Below, in pieces: positions 19,234 through 29,230 of a stretch of 64,000 bases of DNA. The stretch is from Opitutaceae bacterium. Its GTDB lineage: Bacteria; Verrucomicrobiota; Verrucomicrobiia; Opitutales; Opitutaceae. The DNA is taken from NCBI GenBank assembly GCA_019455245.1, contig JACFMR010000014.1, positions 1-64,000 of the forward strand, given 5' to 3'. Positions within the stretch are counted from its first letter, which is position 1, and every line of letters begins with the position of its first letter. The notes beneath the pieces were generated by a model that ran no database searches, had not been told where the DNA came from, and worked only from the letters and a program-made list of their open reading frames with translations. The position numbers were made by a program, and so were the translations under genes.

Positions 19234-20340
19234 TTACCGCCCCGACAGCACGTAGGGCTCGATCGGCCGATAACCCGCCAACTGGCACAGCGCATCGCGA
19301 TCCGCGGTGCTGGCGCAGAGATAGAGTGCATAACCGCCAAACCCGCCGCCGCAGTATTTCCACGCCAACGGTTTGATCGGTAGCGACACGCCCGGCGCAT
19401 CGCCCGGCAGCGCATCCATCCCTTCATCACGCTGCACGGCATGCGACTGTCGCACCGCGGCGGCCAGACCTTCGATACTGGAAGCCCAGACCGCATCGCG
19501 CGCGGTGCGGCCGGCCTGCTCGATCGCGTCGAAATCCCGCGCCCGGCCGACCACACCCGGCGTGTCGTGCGACAGCCCCGTCCAATACAAGGCCATGCGT
19601 CCGCGGAGAAATCCGGCGTCGTGTTTGATCTCCAATTCCGGCCGCGCCCCGCTGCGCCATACGCACAGCCCCGTCTCCGCAATCACCGCCGGATCCTGCC
19701 AGCCCACGCCCAGATCGAGTTCGGCGTCCACGGCGCTCTTGCCGTTGAGCAACGCCCAAGCGCCGCTGCCGCCGAGCCCGGCGTTGCGTTCATACGGCCA
19801 CTCGCGCAGCGACACGGTCGGCGAGATCGCGCAGTTCACCACGTAGGCCCCGGCGCGCGCAAAACGCGGCACATCGAGCCAGCCGCCCGCGAAATCCACG
19901 CGCAACGGCGCCTCCTGCGGCGCGCGGATGTAGCGCACGATCTCCGTGGTAGAAATCGGCGGGAATTCCGGCGGCGTCTTCGGCAGCACCACGTATTCGG
20001 CGCCGACCTCCGCGCACAGCGCGCGTTTGAGCGCGGCGTATTTGTCGTCCTCCGTCACCACCAGCACCTGCGGCCGGATGCGCAGAAAATGCGCCCGAAA
20101 ATCAATCCCCTCCTCCAGCCCCTCGCCCACCACCACCTCGTCCACCATGCGCAGGTTGGCCAGCAGCGCGCGCTTGTGTTCGTCGGGCAGCGAGCTCTTG
20201 CGGCGCTTGTGCTTCCACAGCACCTCGGCCGACGCGAAGCACACGGTCAAAAAATCCCCGAGCGCCCGCGCCTCGCGGAAAAACTGGATGTGGCCGGCAT
20301 GGATGATGTCGTAGCAGCCGGAGACGAAGATTTTGCGCAT
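19234..20340 (-). CDS. Fusion of cytidylyltransferase-like and GHMP-kinase-like domains
   Basis: The 368-residue protein has two parts. Residues 1-140 form a nucleotidyltransferase of the cytidylyltransferase family: IFVSGCYDIIHAGHIQFFRE holds the HxGH catalytic motif and STTEIVRYIR corresponds to the ISTT block. From about residue 145 a GHMP-kinase-like domain follows, with LRVDFAGGWLDVPRF, the glycine-rich phosphate loop AGLGGSGAWALLNGK, and the C-terminal motif KYCGGGFGGYALYL. GHMP domains with this RxDFAGGWxD opening occur in sugar kinases such as HddA and fucokinases. Together the domains suggest synthesis of an activated sugar or polyol: phosphorylation followed by nucleotidyl transfer. 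The nucleotide and substrate are not known. It is transcribed after PolX. Confidence 0.8.
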   Translation of the reverse strand: MRKIFVSGCYDIIHAGHIQFFREARALGDFLTVCFASAEVLWKHKRRKSSLPDEHKRALLANLRMVDEVVVGEGLEEGIDFRAHFLRIRPQVLVVTEDDKYAALKRALCAEVGAEYVVLPKTPPEFPPISTTEIVRYIRAPQEAPLRVDFAGGWLDVPRFARAGAYVVNCAISPTVSLREWPYERNAGLGGSGAWALLNGKSAVDAELDLGVGWQDPAVIAETGLCVWRSGARPELEIKHDAGFLRGRMALYWTGLSHDTPGVVGRARDFDAIEQAGRTARDAVWASSIEGLAAAVRQSHAVQRDEGMDALPGDAPGVSLPIKPLAWKYCGGGFGGYALYLCASTADRDALCQLAGYRPIEPYVLSGR

Positions 20341-20394
20341 GGGTGGAAGCGATAAACAACAAAGCCGCAGCGGGAAGCCAAAAGGTGACGTCCG

Positions 20395-22155
20395 CTATTT
20401 GCGCTCGGCGAACCAGCGCCGCACTCCCGCCAAGTCGCGGCAGTTGAGCACGGATTCCTTGGTCAGCCAGCCTTTCCGGGCGGAATTCACTCCCGCCGCC
20501 ACATGACGCAACCCGTCGGTCTCGTGCGCGTCGGGATTGATCGCGCACATCAGGCCCTTGTCCGCGGCTTTGCTCCACAGCCGCCAGTCCATGTCGAGCC
20601 GCCACGGGCTCGCGTTGAGCTCGATGATCACGCGGTTGGCGATCGCCGCCTCGATCACCTTGGCGGCGTTGACCGCATATGCCTCGCGCCGCAGCAACAG
20701 CCGGCCGGTCAGGTGACCGAGCATGGTGACATGCGGATGCTCGATCGCCCGGATGATGCGCTTGGTCATCGTCGCCTCGTCCTGTGTCATCGCATTGTGC
20801 ACCGAGACTACCACGTAATCGAGTGAAGCCAGCACGTCGTCGGCATAATCCAGCCGGCCGTCGCTCAGGATGTCGCACTCCACGCCGGTAAAAACGTGTG
20901 TCCTGAACTTCCGCGCGGCGTTGTATTTTTGGATGGCGGCGACCTGCGCCGCGAGCCGTTCCTCGCTGAGACCGTTGGCCTGGAAACTCGATTTGGAGTG
21001 ATCGGCGATGCCGAGAAACTCCCAACCCAGCTCGTCCGCCGCCGCGGTCATTTCCACCAGCGTGTTGCGGCCGTCGGACGCGTTCGTGTGGTTGTGAAAC
21101 GCGCCGCGCAGATCCGACAACCTCACGAGTTCGGGCAGCGCGCCCTGTTCCGCCGCCTCGATATCGCCGAGGTTCTCGCGGAGTTCGGGCGGGATAAAAT
21201 GCAGGCCCAGCGCCTTGAACAGGTCCGCCTCGGTCTCCGCCGGCGTGCGCAACGCCTTGTTTTCCGCCTTCTCCTTGGCCGTGCCCTCGCCCTCGGCCGG
21301 GACCAGTCCCCATTCGCTCAGGCTCAGGCCGCGCGCCAGAGCACGCTGCCGCATGGCGACATTGTGATCCTTCGAACCGGTGAAATGATGCAGCGCAAAC
21401 ACGAACTGGTCGGCGGGCACAATGCGCAGGTCGGCCTGCAATCCGCCCGTGAAACGCACGCTCGCCTTCGTTTCGCCCTGAGCGGTGACCTCATGCACGC
21501 CGGGCTGCGTCACAAACCATTCGACCACCGGCGCGTGTTCCGCGGCGGCGACGAGAAAATCCAAATCGCCGATCGTCTCCATGCCGCGCCGCAGGCTGCC
21601 CGCGGCCTCGGCCCGCTCCACCTGCGGCAAGCCGCGCAATCCCGCCAGTATCGGTTGCGCGACCTCGTTGGCCTCCCACCAAAGGTGGCGTTTGCCGTAG
21701 GCCTCGCGGTGCTTGATGCCGGCGAGGATTTTTTCCTGTGACTTCGCACCAAACCCGTCGAGCTCCGCCACGCGGTTTTCCTCACAGGCCTTGGTCAGGC
21801 CGGCGATGTCGGTCACCCCGAGCTTGTCGTGCAACGCGCGCACTTTCTTCGGTCCCATGCCGGGAATGTCGAGCAGCTCAACCAAGCCCGGTTCGATCGA
21901 GGCGCGCAGCTTTTCCAGAAACTCCAGTTTTCCGGTGGTGTGCAGCTCGGTGATCTTTTGCGCCAGCGCGGCGCCGATGCCCTTCACGCTGTCGAGTTCC
22001 TCCGCGGCGATCAGCCGGGCGAGCTCATCCTCCTCCATCGCCTCCAACGCCCGCGCGCCGCTTTGGTAGGCCCGGATCTTGAACGGGTTTTCACCTTTCA
22101 ACTCCAGCAGCACCCCGATCTCGTTGAGGCGGTCGGCGATCTCGTTCTTGGTCAT
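20395..22155 (-). CDS. polX: DNA polymerase/3'-5' exonuclease PolX
   Basis: The protein (586 residues from ATG 22155) has the PolX architecture. Residues 1-95 carry helix-hairpin-helix motifs ([29 protein letters not shown]). The polymerase X nucleotidyltransferase core has [17 protein letters not shown] with the paired catalytic Asp. A C-terminal PHP exonuclease domain has [24 protein letters not shown] and [10 protein letters not shown]. It fills short gaps in base-excision or end-joining repair. The frame extends upstream to 22326 without homology, so the ATG at 22155, where the family begins ([10 protein letters not shown]), is used. Confidence 0.95.
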   Translation of the reverse strand: MTKNEIADRLNEIGVLLELKGENPFKIRAYQSGARALEAMEEDELARLIAAEELDSVKGIGAALAQKITELHTTGKLEFLEKLRASIEPGLVELLDIPGMGPKKVRALHDKLGVTDIAGLTKACEENRVAELDGFGAKSQEKILAGIKHREAYGKRHLWWEANEVAQPILAGLRGLPQVERAEAAGSLRRGMETIGDLDFLVAAAEHAPVVEWFVTQPGVHEVTAQGETKASVRFTGGLQADLRIVPADQFVFALHHFTGSKDHNVAMRQRALARGLSLSEWGLVPAEGEGTAKEKAENKALRTPAETEADLFKALGLHFIPPELRENLGDIEAAEQGALPELVRLSDLRGAFHNHTNASDGRNTLVEMTAAADELGWEFLGIADHSKSSFQANGLSEERLAAQVAAIQKYNAARKFRTHVFTGVECDILSDGRLDYADDVLASLDYVVVSVHNAMTQDEATMTKRIIRAIEHPHVTMLGHLTGRLLLRREAYAVNAAKVIEAAIANRVIIELNASPWRLDMDWRLWSKAADKGLMCAINPDAHETDGLRHVAAGVNSARKGWLTKESVLNCRDLAGVRRWFAERK

Positions 22156-22381
22156 GGGCACAGCACTAGTTGATCGGCCGTGGACCGTAAGCCAAAAAGT
22201 GGCGGCCAGAGGTTTTAGGCACGGAGTGGGCTCACGCAGAGCCGCAAAGCCCGGAGAATTCTGTGTCAACGAGTGCCCGGAGGTACACGTTGATGTTGTC
22301 CGCCCTGCGACTCTGCGTGTGCCCAAGCCAAGATCCGATTTGTATTCTCGCCCATCACCCCATTAGCCGCAGATTACCCGC
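22156..22381. other. Divergent intergenic region with an inverted repeat
   Basis: This 226-base spacer separates the divergent starts of polX and the thioesterase gene. It holds the imperfect inverted repeat described at 22229-22323. No coding region, clear promoter or RNA gene was recognised. Confidence 0.4.
22229..22323. repeat. Imperfect inverted repeat with internal hairpin
   Basis: GGCTCACGCAGAG at 22229-22241 is matched by CTCTGCGTGTGCC at 22311-22323 (reverse complement GGCACACGCAGAG, one mismatch). Between them, CAACGAGT and ACACGTTG form a smaller hairpin near 22267-22292. The size and shape suggest a degenerate non-autonomous element, though no flanking target duplication was found. 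Confidence 0.4.
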
Positions 22382-22789
22382 ATGCCTTACACCTACACGC
22401 GCACGATCCGATTGGCCGACACCGATGCGGCGGGCATCGTCTTTTTTGCCAATTACCTCGGGCTGTGCCACGAGGCTTACGAGGCCGCCCTGACCGCCGC
22501 GGGTCTGCCGGTGCAGTCCTTCATCACAGGTGGCGACGTCATCGTACCGATCGCCAAAAGCTCGGTCGACTACCTGCGCCCCCTGCAATGCGGTGACCGC
22601 GTTTCCATCGCGCTGACCACCAGTCTGCTGTCCGAAAACAGTTTTGCCATCGACTACGTGATCACCCGCCTGGGCCCGCCCGACAAAGTTGCCGCCCGCG
22701 TCCGGACCGAACATGTCTGCACCTCGCGCAGCCGGCGCGAGCGCACCGCCCTGCCCGATGCCCTAGCCGCTTGGGTGCAAGCGGGCTGA
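22382..22789 (+). CDS. menI: Hotdog-fold acyl-CoA thioesterase, probable DHNA-CoA thioesterase
   Basis: The 135-residue single hotdog domain has the 4-hydroxybenzoyl-CoA-thioesterase signature RLADTDAAGIVFFANYLGLCHEAYE, whose catalytic core is DTDAAGIVFFANY. The domain continues SSVDYLRPLQCGDRVSI. In menaquinone synthesis such an enzyme releases 1,4-dihydroxy-2-naphthoate from its CoA ester. That role is inferred from the neighbouring, convergent MenE and MenC genes. A YbgC-type thioesterase of other specificity is the alternative. Its last 27 bases overlap the end of the MenE gene. Confidence 0.8.
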   Translation: MPYTYTRTIRLADTDAAGIVFFANYLGLCHEAYEAALTAAGLPVQSFITGGDVIVPIAKSSVDYLRPLQCGDRVSIALTTSLLSENSFAIDYVITRLGPPDKVAARVRTEHVCTSRSRRERTALPDALAAWVQAG

Positions 22790-23920
22790 AACCGCCGCCT
22801 GCAGCGTCGCACGGTTGAGCTTGCCCTGGGCGTTGCGCGGCCAGTCCGCCGCGGCGAAGGCCAGCCGGTGCTTGGGCCGCTGATGTCGAGACAGCAGCCG
22901 ATTGATTTCGGCCTCCGGCCAAGCTGCGCCGGACAGCGGCACGTAACAGGCCACCAATATCTCGCCCCATTCTTCGCTCGGCACCGCCAACACCGCCACG
23001 TCCGCGAAACAATTCTGCTCGCGCAAAACCGCCTCGACCTCGCGCAGGTTGATTTTCTCCCCGCCCGAAATGATCACCTCGTCGCGCCGGCCGAAAACCT
23101 GCAGCCGCCCGGTGTCATCGATTGCGCCGAGATCGGGCGTGACAAATTCTCCGGTCAAATCCGGTTCGCCCAGATACCCGCGCATCAGCGAGGCGCCTCC
23201 AATGCGGATGGCCCCTTCCGGACCAACCGTGATCCGCGCATGCGGCAACCCGCATCCACTGCTGCGATCGCCCCCGGTGAAATCGCCCGGTCGTTGCGCC
23301 GCGACCATCGCCGCGGTCTCGGTCATGCCGTAACTCAGGCTGAGCGGCAACGTCGCGTTCCGAGCCGCCTCCATGAGCGCCGGCCAGACGGGACCGCCGC
23401 CGATGAAGATCAGATGCAGCCGGCGCAACCAGTCGCACGCGGCCGGATTTGCCAGCAACCGCTGCAACTGGGTCGGCACGAGCGAAATCAACCAACGCCC
23501 GGCCGCCTCAATCTCAGGAAAATCCCCCTGCTCCAATTGCTTCCAAGCCCACGGCAGATGCCGGCCGTCCGTCGCCGCGCAGCGCACGCGCGCCATCAAT
23601 CCGCTCACATGCCACGGGGGCAGCACGTCAATCGCGTTGACCCGGTTCACCCCAAGATGCGCGCAAAACCCCGCCACCGCCGCCGTCAGCGTAACCTCGT
23701 CGTGCCGGGCAAATTTCAAACCGCCGCTTGAGCCGCCGGTGGGAATGCACAACCAACCCGATTCCATTTTCGATTTCCGATTTTCGAGTTTCGATTGAAC
23801 CGCTGCAAACATCGCGCGTTGCGCCGCCGACCAATGCGGATCGCGCAGGAAGATCAGGCCGCCGTGGGCCTCGGTGACACCCGTGGCGCGCACGAGATTT
23901 TCTAGCTCAGCGCGTTCCAT
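22763..23920 (-). CDS. menE: o-Succinylbenzoate-CoA ligase
   Basis: The protein (385 residues from ATG 23920) is a compact AMP-forming acyl-CoA synthetase. The P-loop is [16 protein letters not shown], the aromatic/threonine motif is [12 protein letters not shown], and the hinge is [20 protein letters not shown]. The catalytic lysine is in [13 protein letters not shown]. The shortened N-terminal domain is typical of MenE. Overlap with MenC (19 bases) and the nearby thioesterase support the menaquinone role. Residues about 42-54 ([11 protein letters not shown]) come from an unusual A/T-rich repeat-like segment at 23762-23799, placed just before the P-loop. Confidence 0.88.
   Translation of the reverse strand: MERAELENLVRATGVTEAHGGLIFLRDPHWSAAQRAMFAAVQSKLENRKSKMESGWLCIPTGGSSGGLKFARHDEVTLTAAVAGFCAHLGVNRVNAIDVLPPWHVSGLMARVRCAATDGRHLPWAWKQLEQGDFPEIEAAGRWLISLVPTQLQRLLANPAACDWLRRLHLIFIGGGPVWPALMEAARNATLPLSLSYGMTETAAMVAAQRPGDFTGGDRSSGCGLPHARITVGPEGAIRIGGASLMRGYLGEPDLTGEFVTPDLGAIDDTGRLQVFGRRDEVIISGGEKINLREVEAVLREQNCFADVAVLAVPSEEWGEILVACYVPLSGAAWPEAEINRLLSRHQRPKHRLAFAAADWPRNAQGKLNRATLQAAVSARLHPSG
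23762..23799. repeat. A/T-rich repeat-like segment inside menE
   Basis: The plus strand reads as three tandem near-copies of a 9-11 base unit built on TTTCGATT / TTCCGATTTTCGA. This composition is very unlike the surrounding GC-rich coding DNA. The same vocabulary (GAGTTTCGATTTCGGATT) occurs in the intergenic region at 40300-40360. It adds about a dozen polar residues to the ligase, upstream of the P-loop. Confidence 0.45.
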
Positions 23921-24927
23921 GCGGCCTCCGGATCCAGCGCGGTCACATCCTGCCAACGGATGAACGGGGTCGCCGTCGGACCGTTCAGCGCCGCCTCGGC
24001 GAACAACGGCCACACCCCGAATCCGAGCGCATGAATTTCGCCGTCCCATGCAAACGCCCGGTGCAAGGCCGACCGGGCGCCCACGGCCGTTTCCAACGCG
24101 CTCGAAAACACCACCCGCGCCCCGACCTTGCGCAGGGCCGCGAGACCGCCCGTCATGTCGCCCATCAAGCCGGGTTTCAGCACATAAAACCCCGGCCAGC
24201 CGGCGGCCAGCCAACGTGCGAGATCACGGTCGCTTTGCACCGATTCGTCCAACGCCACCGGCGTCGGATAATCGCCTGCCAGCCCCAGCAACATGTCCTC
24301 AACCTTCTGCTGCGCAGTCGCGCCCTCCGAGGCCGCGGCAAAACAGGGTTGCTCGACAAACTCCACCGGCCGCTCGGCGCAACGGTCAAGCCAGCGCTCC
24401 GCGGTCCGGCGATCCCAGGCACCATTGGCATCCAGGCGCAACTTGCCGCCCGTCGGCAGCCGGGCACACAACTCGTCCAGCCAGCCCAGTTCCTCCTGCA
24501 CCTCGCCCACGCCGACCTTCCATTTGAACACGCGAAAACCCGCCTCGGCCTTCGGACCCAGCAAGGGCAATGCGGCCCGCCCCGCCGGCAGCAGGGCCGC
24601 CACCGGGCGGGCAGACGTTGCCTGCACTTCAGGCAATTGTCCGCCGGCTGTTTGCAGCGCCAAGCGCAGGCAGCCCAGCTCCGCCGGCACGGCGGCCAGC
24701 ATCGCCGGATCCACCTCCTCGCCCAACCTCCGGCAGGCGGCTTCGATCGCATCAACGGTCTCCCCGGCCGCCCAAGGCAACGGTGCGGCCTCGCCATAAC
24801 CCACGTCCCCGCCAGGTGTTTCCAAGCGCACCAGCACCCCCTCGCGCACCGGCCAAATCCCGTGCGCTGTGCGCACGGGCACGCGAAACTCAAGGGCGTA
24901 ACGGCGATAACTCAGGCGATGGGTCAC
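23902..24927 (-). CDS. menC: o-Succinylbenzoate synthase, enolase superfamily
   Basis: The protein (341 residues from GTG 24927) has the MenC/muconate-lactonizing fold. The capping domain includes [18 protein letters not shown]. The barrel has KWKVGVG (catalytic KxK), [10 protein letters not shown] (first metal ligand), VEFVEQPC (second ligand), [10 protein letters not shown] (third ligand) and [15 protein letters not shown] (last lysine). It dehydrates SHCHC to o-succinylbenzoate. No ATG lies near the N-terminal homology; GTG 24927 precedes [11 protein letters not shown], while a TTG at 25011 would add residues without homology. It precedes and overlaps menE, and is divergent from guaB. Confidence 0.9.
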   Translation of the reverse strand: MTHRLSYRRYALEFRVPVRTAHGIWPVREGVLVRLETPGGDVGYGEAAPLPWAAGETVDAIEAACRRLGEEVDPAMLAAVPAELGCLRLALQTAGGQLPEVQATSARPVAALLPAGRAALPLLGPKAEAGFRVFKWKVGVGEVQEELGWLDELCARLPTGGKLRLDANGAWDRRTAERWLDRCAERPVEFVEQPCFAAASEGATAQQKVEDMLLGLAGDYPTPVALDESVQSDRDLARWLAAGWPGFYVLKPGLMGDMTGGLAALRKVGARVVFSSALETAVGARSALHRAFAWDGEIHALGFGVWPLFAEAALNGPTATPFIRWQDVTALDPEAAWNALS

Positions 24928-25038
24928 GCGACCAGCAGTAGTCAGGAAAACGCCCGTGTAAATCTCCCCGCACGACGTCCGCGCCAAAGTTTCCGGTTGC
25001 AGTCCGGCCAAACCGCCTTATTCCGTTCACGGCAACCC

Positions 25039-26613
25039 ATGACCAAGGTTGCACAAAATTCCCACTCGTCGGACGCCGATTTCTATCTTCCGGCCGACGC
25101 GTTTTTCCGCACCAATCTGCCCGTCGGTCTGACCTACGACGACGTTTCGCTGGCCACACTCTACTCGGAGATCCTGCCCCGCGATGCCGACACCGCCACG
25201 AGCCTCTCCGAAGGTGTGCGTCTGCAGATCCCGATCCTGTCGTCCGACATGGACACCGTGACCGAGTCGCGCATGGCCATCGCCATGGCGCTCAACGGCG
25301 GCCTCGGCCTCATCCACTACAACATGCCGGCCAAGGAGCAGGTCAAGGAGGTCGCCCGCGTCAAACGCCACATCCACGGCCTCATTCAGGATCCCATCAC
25401 CGTGAGCCCGGACGCGCTCATCGGCGACGTGCTGGCCATGATCGACCAGCGCCGTTTCACCTTCAGTACCTTCCCGGTCATCGACGCCGACGGCAAACTC
25501 GCCGGCCTGCTCTCCGGCAACGTGGTCAAGGACCGCTATCGCACCAAAAAGGTCGCCGAGGTGATGACCCCGCGCGCGGAGCTCATCACCGAAATTGAGA
25601 GCGCCGTGGCCCAAGACCCGATCGCCGCCGCCGACAAGTTCTTTTCCACCCACATCGGCATCAACAAGATGCTCGTGGTCAACGCCCGCGATGAGTTGCG
25701 CGGCATGGTCACCAGCTCCGATGTCGAGAAAATCAACAGCGAGAGCAAGGCCCGCCGCAAACCCGCCCGCGACGCCCTGTTCCGCCTCATCGTCGGCGCC
25801 GCCCTCTCCCCCGTGCGCAAGGCCGACGGCAAGCTCGACCGCGACAAAATCCTCACCCACGTCGGGCATCTGGTGGAGGAGAACATCGACGTCGTGGCCG
25901 TTTCCACCGCCCACGGCCACACCCAGGGCGTCGGCGACATGGTCAAACTGGTGCGCGACGCGTTCCCCGACCTCACCATCATCGCCGGCAATGTCACCAG
26001 CGGCGCCGGCGTCGAATACCTCGCCGGGTGCGGTGCCAACGCGATCAAGATCGGCCAGGGCCCCGGCTCCATCTGCACCACCCGTATCGTGGCCGGCGTG
26101 GGCATCCCGCAGCTCACCGCCCTGCACGTCGCCGGCCAGGCCGCCCGCAAACTCGGCGTCCGTCTCATCGCCGACGGCGGCATCACCAAATCGGGCGACA
26201 TCGTGAAAGCGCTGACCCTGTCCGACGCCGTCATTCTCGGCGGACTGCTCGCCGGTTGCCGCGAGGCCCCGGGCGAGATCATGGAAATCAGCGGCAAGGT
26301 TTACAAATCCTACCGCGGCATGGGTTCGCTGGCCGCCATGCAGGCCGGCAGCGCGGCCCGTTACGGACACGACAAGAACGACACCGTTCGCAAGGTCACC
26401 GCCGAGGGCATCGAGGCGCTGAAGGAAGTTTCCGGTTCCGTCGACGATGTGCTGGGCAACCTGATCGGCGGGCTGCAGAGCGGCATGGGCTACCTCGGCG
26501 CCCGGACGCTGGGCGAACTCCGCGCCAAGGCCCGCTTCATCCGCGTCAGCCCCGCCGGCCAGAAGGAAGCCGCCCCGCACGACGTCATCGAGGTTTCCAC
26601 GCGCAAGAATTGA
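25039..26613 (+). CDS. guaB: IMP dehydrogenase
   Basis: The 524-residue protein catalyses the NAD-dependent oxidation of IMP to XMP, the first step to GMP. It begins [20 protein letters not shown] and has [17 protein letters not shown] tandem CBS region ([28 protein letters not shown]) is inserted in the barrel. The catalytic cysteine loop is [15 protein letters not shown], and [13 protein letters not shown], the flap [10 protein letters not shown] and a Tyr-rich loop complete the active site. The ATG at 25039 starts within a few residues of the family start; the frame is open far upstream through the antisense of menC. A strong terminator follows. Confidence 0.95.
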   Translation: MTKVAQNSHSSDADFYLPADAFFRTNLPVGLTYDDVSLATLYSEILPRDADTATSLSEGVRLQIPILSSDMDTVTESRMAIAMALNGGLGLIHYNMPAKEQVKEVARVKRHIHGLIQDPITVSPDALIGDVLAMIDQRRFTFSTFPVIDADGKLAGLLSGNVVKDRYRTKKVAEVMTPRAELITEIESAVAQDPIAAADKFFSTHIGINKMLVVNARDELRGMVTSSDVEKINSESKARRKPARDALFRLIVGAALSPVRKADGKLDRDKILTHVGHLVEENIDVVAVSTAHGHTQGVGDMVKLVRDAFPDLTIIAGNVTSGAGVEYLAGCGANAIKIGQGPGSICTTRIVAGVGIPQLTALHVAGQAARKLGVRLIADGGITKSGDIVKALTLSDAVILGGLLAGCREAPGEIMEISGKVYKSYRGMGSLAAMQAGSAARYGHDKNDTVRKVTAEGIEALKEVSGSVDDVLGNLIGGLQSGMGYLGARTLGELRAKARFIRVSPAGQKEAAPHDVIEVSTRKN

Positions 26614-26638
26614 CGCCGGATTGATCGCGCATGACACG

Positions 26639-26670
26639 ACCGGCCGCCGCCCGCGGCCGGTTTTTGTTTG
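26639..26670 (+). terminator. Rho-independent terminator after guaB
   Basis: ACCGGCCGC and GCGGCCGGT form a perfect 9-base-pair stem around a CGCCC loop, followed by TTTTTGTTTG. It lies 26 bases after the guaB stop, so guaB and the purA-like gene are probably separate transcripts. Confidence 0.85.
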
Positions 26671-26741
26671 CGCTCACCCCCGGTCTCGCCTTTGCCCTTA
26701 ACGGCAACAGGGGTATCTGCCTTCCGGTTGCCGCGCCAACC

Positions 26742-28274
26742 ATGACTTCCTCCCCTTTCTCCAGCCAACTGATCGCCGACGTGGGCATTTCCCTCGGCGA
26801 TGAAGGCAAGGGCCGTCTCATCCCCGAGGTGGCCGACGAACTCCGCGGCACGCCGGCCGCGCTCTCCGTGGTCCTCAAAGTCAACGGCGGCGCCAACTCC
26901 GGCCACACCGCCGGCGGCATCAAACTGAACCTGCTGCCGGCCGGCGTCGTGGTGCCCGATGTCGCGCATCTGTGCATGGGCAGCGGCGTGGTGGCCGATC
27001 CCCGCAAAATCTGGTGGGAAGCGCGTCCGCTGGAGAAAAAAGGCTACGCCGTGCTTTCGCGGCTGCTGATCGACGAACGCACGCTGGTGTCCGACCTCAC
27101 CCACCGCCTGCTCGATCTCGCCACCGAACACTATCGCACACACGTCCTGCAGGAGGAGCCACGCGGCTCCACCGGCCGCGGCATCACTCCGGCTTACTAT
27201 GAGGAGGTCGGCCAGTGGCAGATCACCTACGCGGACTTTCTCGCCGGGCCCAACTACTTCGCCCGCAAGCTCGCCCAACGCGCCGACCGCGCCCTGCGCA
27301 TGATCCGGCACGTTTACCAGTGCGACGAACAGGTATTCGCCGGGTTCTTCGACACGCTCACCGCCGCGGAGCTGCGGGCCAACGCCGAGGGTTTGGAAAT
27401 GGGCGTGTTCGACCGCAGCGAGTTTGACTTCACGCGTTTCCGCGGCGCCGAGCCGTTTACGCTGAACCTGAAGCTGCTGACCGACATCTACTGGCAGGCC
27501 GGCACTGCGCTGGCCAAGAATATCGGCGAGGTGCGCAGCCTCATCCTGCGCGAAAAGGCCGCCGGGCGTACCATCTTGGGCGAATTCGGCCAGGCCTACT
27601 GGCTCGACAAGCGCCACGGTTTCTCGCCCAACGTCACCGCCTCGCACACCTACACCCCGGAGTTTTTTCAAAGCGCCGGCATCCCCCTCCAGCCCGTGCA
27701 CACCATCGGCGTGGCCAAGGCCTACGACACGAAGGTCGGCACCCACACCTTCCTCACGCAGATGGACGACGCGCAGCCGCTCACCGTCCGTCTCAAGAAA
27801 ATCGAGTTCGGCACCAGCACCGGCCGCCAGCGCATGGTCGGCTGGTATGATGCCGTCGAAAAAGGTGACGCCCTGCGCTACGGCGGATTCCAGGATCTGA
27901 TGATCAACAAGATTGATGCGCTCACCGGCGCCAACGAGTTGCTCATCTGCACCGCCTACGAGGACGCCTCCGGCCAACGCCACGCCCACGTGCCCCGCAA
28001 CGAAGCCGTGCGCAAAACACTCAGGCCCGTTTACTCGCGCCACGCGGGCTGGACCGAGGACATTTCCCAGGTGCGCCGCTTCGCCGACCTGCCCGTTCAG
28101 GCGCAGCGCTACACCGCGGCGATGATGAAGTCCCTGCTCGACGTGGCTTACGAAGGCCTCCCTTCACCCGAGCCATCCGCCTTGCCGCGGCTCCGCTACC
28201 TCGGCGTCGGTCCCGAACCTTCTCAGATCATCAAGGATGTGCCCGCAACGGCCGAGCTGATCAAGCTGGCCTGA
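26742..28274 (+). CDS. purA: Adenylosuccinate synthetase, divergent form
   Basis: The protein (510 residues from ATG 26742) shows PurA motifs: the P-loop-like [31 protein letters not shown] (IMP and catalytic His), and [18 protein letters not shown]-terminal base-recognition region with [20 protein letters not shown] and [20 protein letters not shown] follows. It condenses IMP with aspartate using GTP, towards AMP. Compared with the usual 420-440 residues it is about 70 longer and the glycine loop is altered (ordinary PurA has QWGDEGKGK). Location beside guaB supports a purine role. A related ligase acting on another nucleotide cannot be excluded. Confidence 0.8.
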   Translation: MTSSPFSSQLIADVGISLGDEGKGRLIPEVADELRGTPAALSVVLKVNGGANSGHTAGGIKLNLLPAGVVVPDVAHLCMGSGVVADPRKIWWEARPLEKKGYAVLSRLLIDERTLVSDLTHRLLDLATEHYRTHVLQEEPRGSTGRGITPAYYEEVGQWQITYADFLAGPNYFARKLAQRADRALRMIRHVYQCDEQVFAGFFDTLTAAELRANAEGLEMGVFDRSEFDFTRFRGAEPFTLNLKLLTDIYWQAGTALAKNIGEVRSLILREKAAGRTILGEFGQAYWLDKRHGFSPNVTASHTYTPEFFQSAGIPLQPVHTIGVAKAYDTKVGTHTFLTQMDDAQPLTVRLKKIEFGTSTGRQRMVGWYDAVEKGDALRYGGFQDLMINKIDALTGANELLICTAYEDASGQRHAHVPRNEAVRKTLRPVYSRHAGWTEDISQVRRFADLPVQAQRYTAAMMKSLLDVAYEGLPSPEPSALPRLRYLGVGPEPSQIIKDVPATAELIKLA

Positions 28275-28280
28275 ATCCGC

Positions 28281-28904
28281 TCAACGCAAAGGCTCCGGCA
28301 GCACGGTCTTCGCCCGGCTGCGCACCGGCAACACCAGTTTGCGGCGAAACATCGCGGCCAGCAGCACCGGCAGGATGAACACCGCCGCGACCAGCAAGGC
28401 GGACAACTTGGGTGCCCCGGGCAGGAGACCGAGCGCCAGGCTGGTCGCCCCTCCCCCCAGAAAAAAGGCGTCGAAATACCTGATGGCGCCAAGCGCCACG
28501 ATGCTGATCACCGCCACCTGCAGCGCGGTGATCGGCGGCAGCAATACAACCAGGGTGGCGATGGCATAGCCGACCGGCGCATACATCGCACCATCCTTTC
28601 GGCGCGTCACCATCTGCAGCATGAGTCCCGGCAACAGCAGCGCGCCCAGAATGACGGTTGCCCATGCGTCATCGGTGGCGAGGCCGGGTGAAAGTGCAAA
28701 TCGGACCGCCCCTACGGCCAGAGCAATCCGCCCCGCGTCAGCCCAAAGAGCCGGCTGCCAGCGCCACCAAAAACGCCGGTGCCCCGCGACCGGATCATTG
28801 AGTTGCAGATAAGAGCGCAACTTCGCCCCCGTCGGCATAATCCGCTCCGCCGGATAATACAGCAGCACCACCGCAGGCACGAGCATCGTCCACATTATAT
28901 CCAT
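28281..28904 (-). CDS. Integral membrane protein of unknown function
   Basis: The 207-residue protein is largely hydrophobic, with about five predicted membrane segments (for example IMWTMLVPAVVLLYYPA, VILGALLLPGLMLQMV, AIATLVVLLPPITALQVAVI and LLVAAVFILPVLLAAMF). A short basic C-terminus follows (RRKLVLPVRSRAK). No family motif was recognised. It is convergent with purA, with only 6 bases between the stops. The start ATG 28904 lies next to an A/T-rich region that may hold its promoter. Confidence 0.7.
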   Translation of the reverse strand: MDIMWTMLVPAVVLLYYPAERIMPTGAKLRSYLQLNDPVAGHRRFWWRWQPALWADAGRIALAVGAVRFALSPGLATDDAWATVILGALLLPGLMLQMVTRRKDGAMYAPVGYAIATLVVLLPPITALQVAVISIVALGAIRYFDAFFLGGGATSLALGLLPGAPKLSALLVAAVFILPVLLAAMFRRKLVLPVRSRAKTVLPEPLR

Positions 28905-29230
28905 GCGCCAAAACTGATCTTATAATTCTCGCCGGGCGCCTATCCAACGCAAGATATAATGTTGCAATCTTTATATATACAATTAATTGCGTTTATATCG
29001 CAAACCGTCGGCACATATGCTTCACCCATCACGCCTGCGTCGTTCCATTGCGGCGGCGTGTGCAGTCAGCCCGCCAGACCACGCAACCTGCACCGCCCAA
29101 GCCGGGCCTGCCGCGGGCCAACCCCTGGGTGCCAACCCGGACCGGATCAGCTGCTCCTGTGCCGGGACCAACTCGCGCCGCCATTATCACCGCCTCATGC
29201 TCCTGCCCCCGGGTAGGGGAACAATCCGGA
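28905..29230. other. 326-base gap, A/T-rich promoter-like part plus GC-rich part without clear genes
   Basis: The left third (28915-29000) is strikingly A/T-rich (TTATAATT, ATATAATG, TTTATATATACAATTAATTG), unusual for this genome and rich in possible -10 elements. The remaining 220 bases are GC-rich. They contain only overlapping frames with no recognisable protein and no match to tRNA, SRP, RNase P, tmRNA or 6S features that I can see. An unannotated small RNA is possible but unsupported. Confidence 0.4.

Noticed and set aside
25027..26637. 536-residue minus-strand frame opposite guaB
   Set aside because: Pure antisense of guaB with repetitive Gly/Asp/Ala composition.
28905..29230. Possible SRP, RNase P or 6S RNA
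   Set aside because: The diagnostic SRP loop (GGAAGGAAGCAGCC) and the conserved core of RNase P are absent; sequence only superficially GC-rich and foldable.
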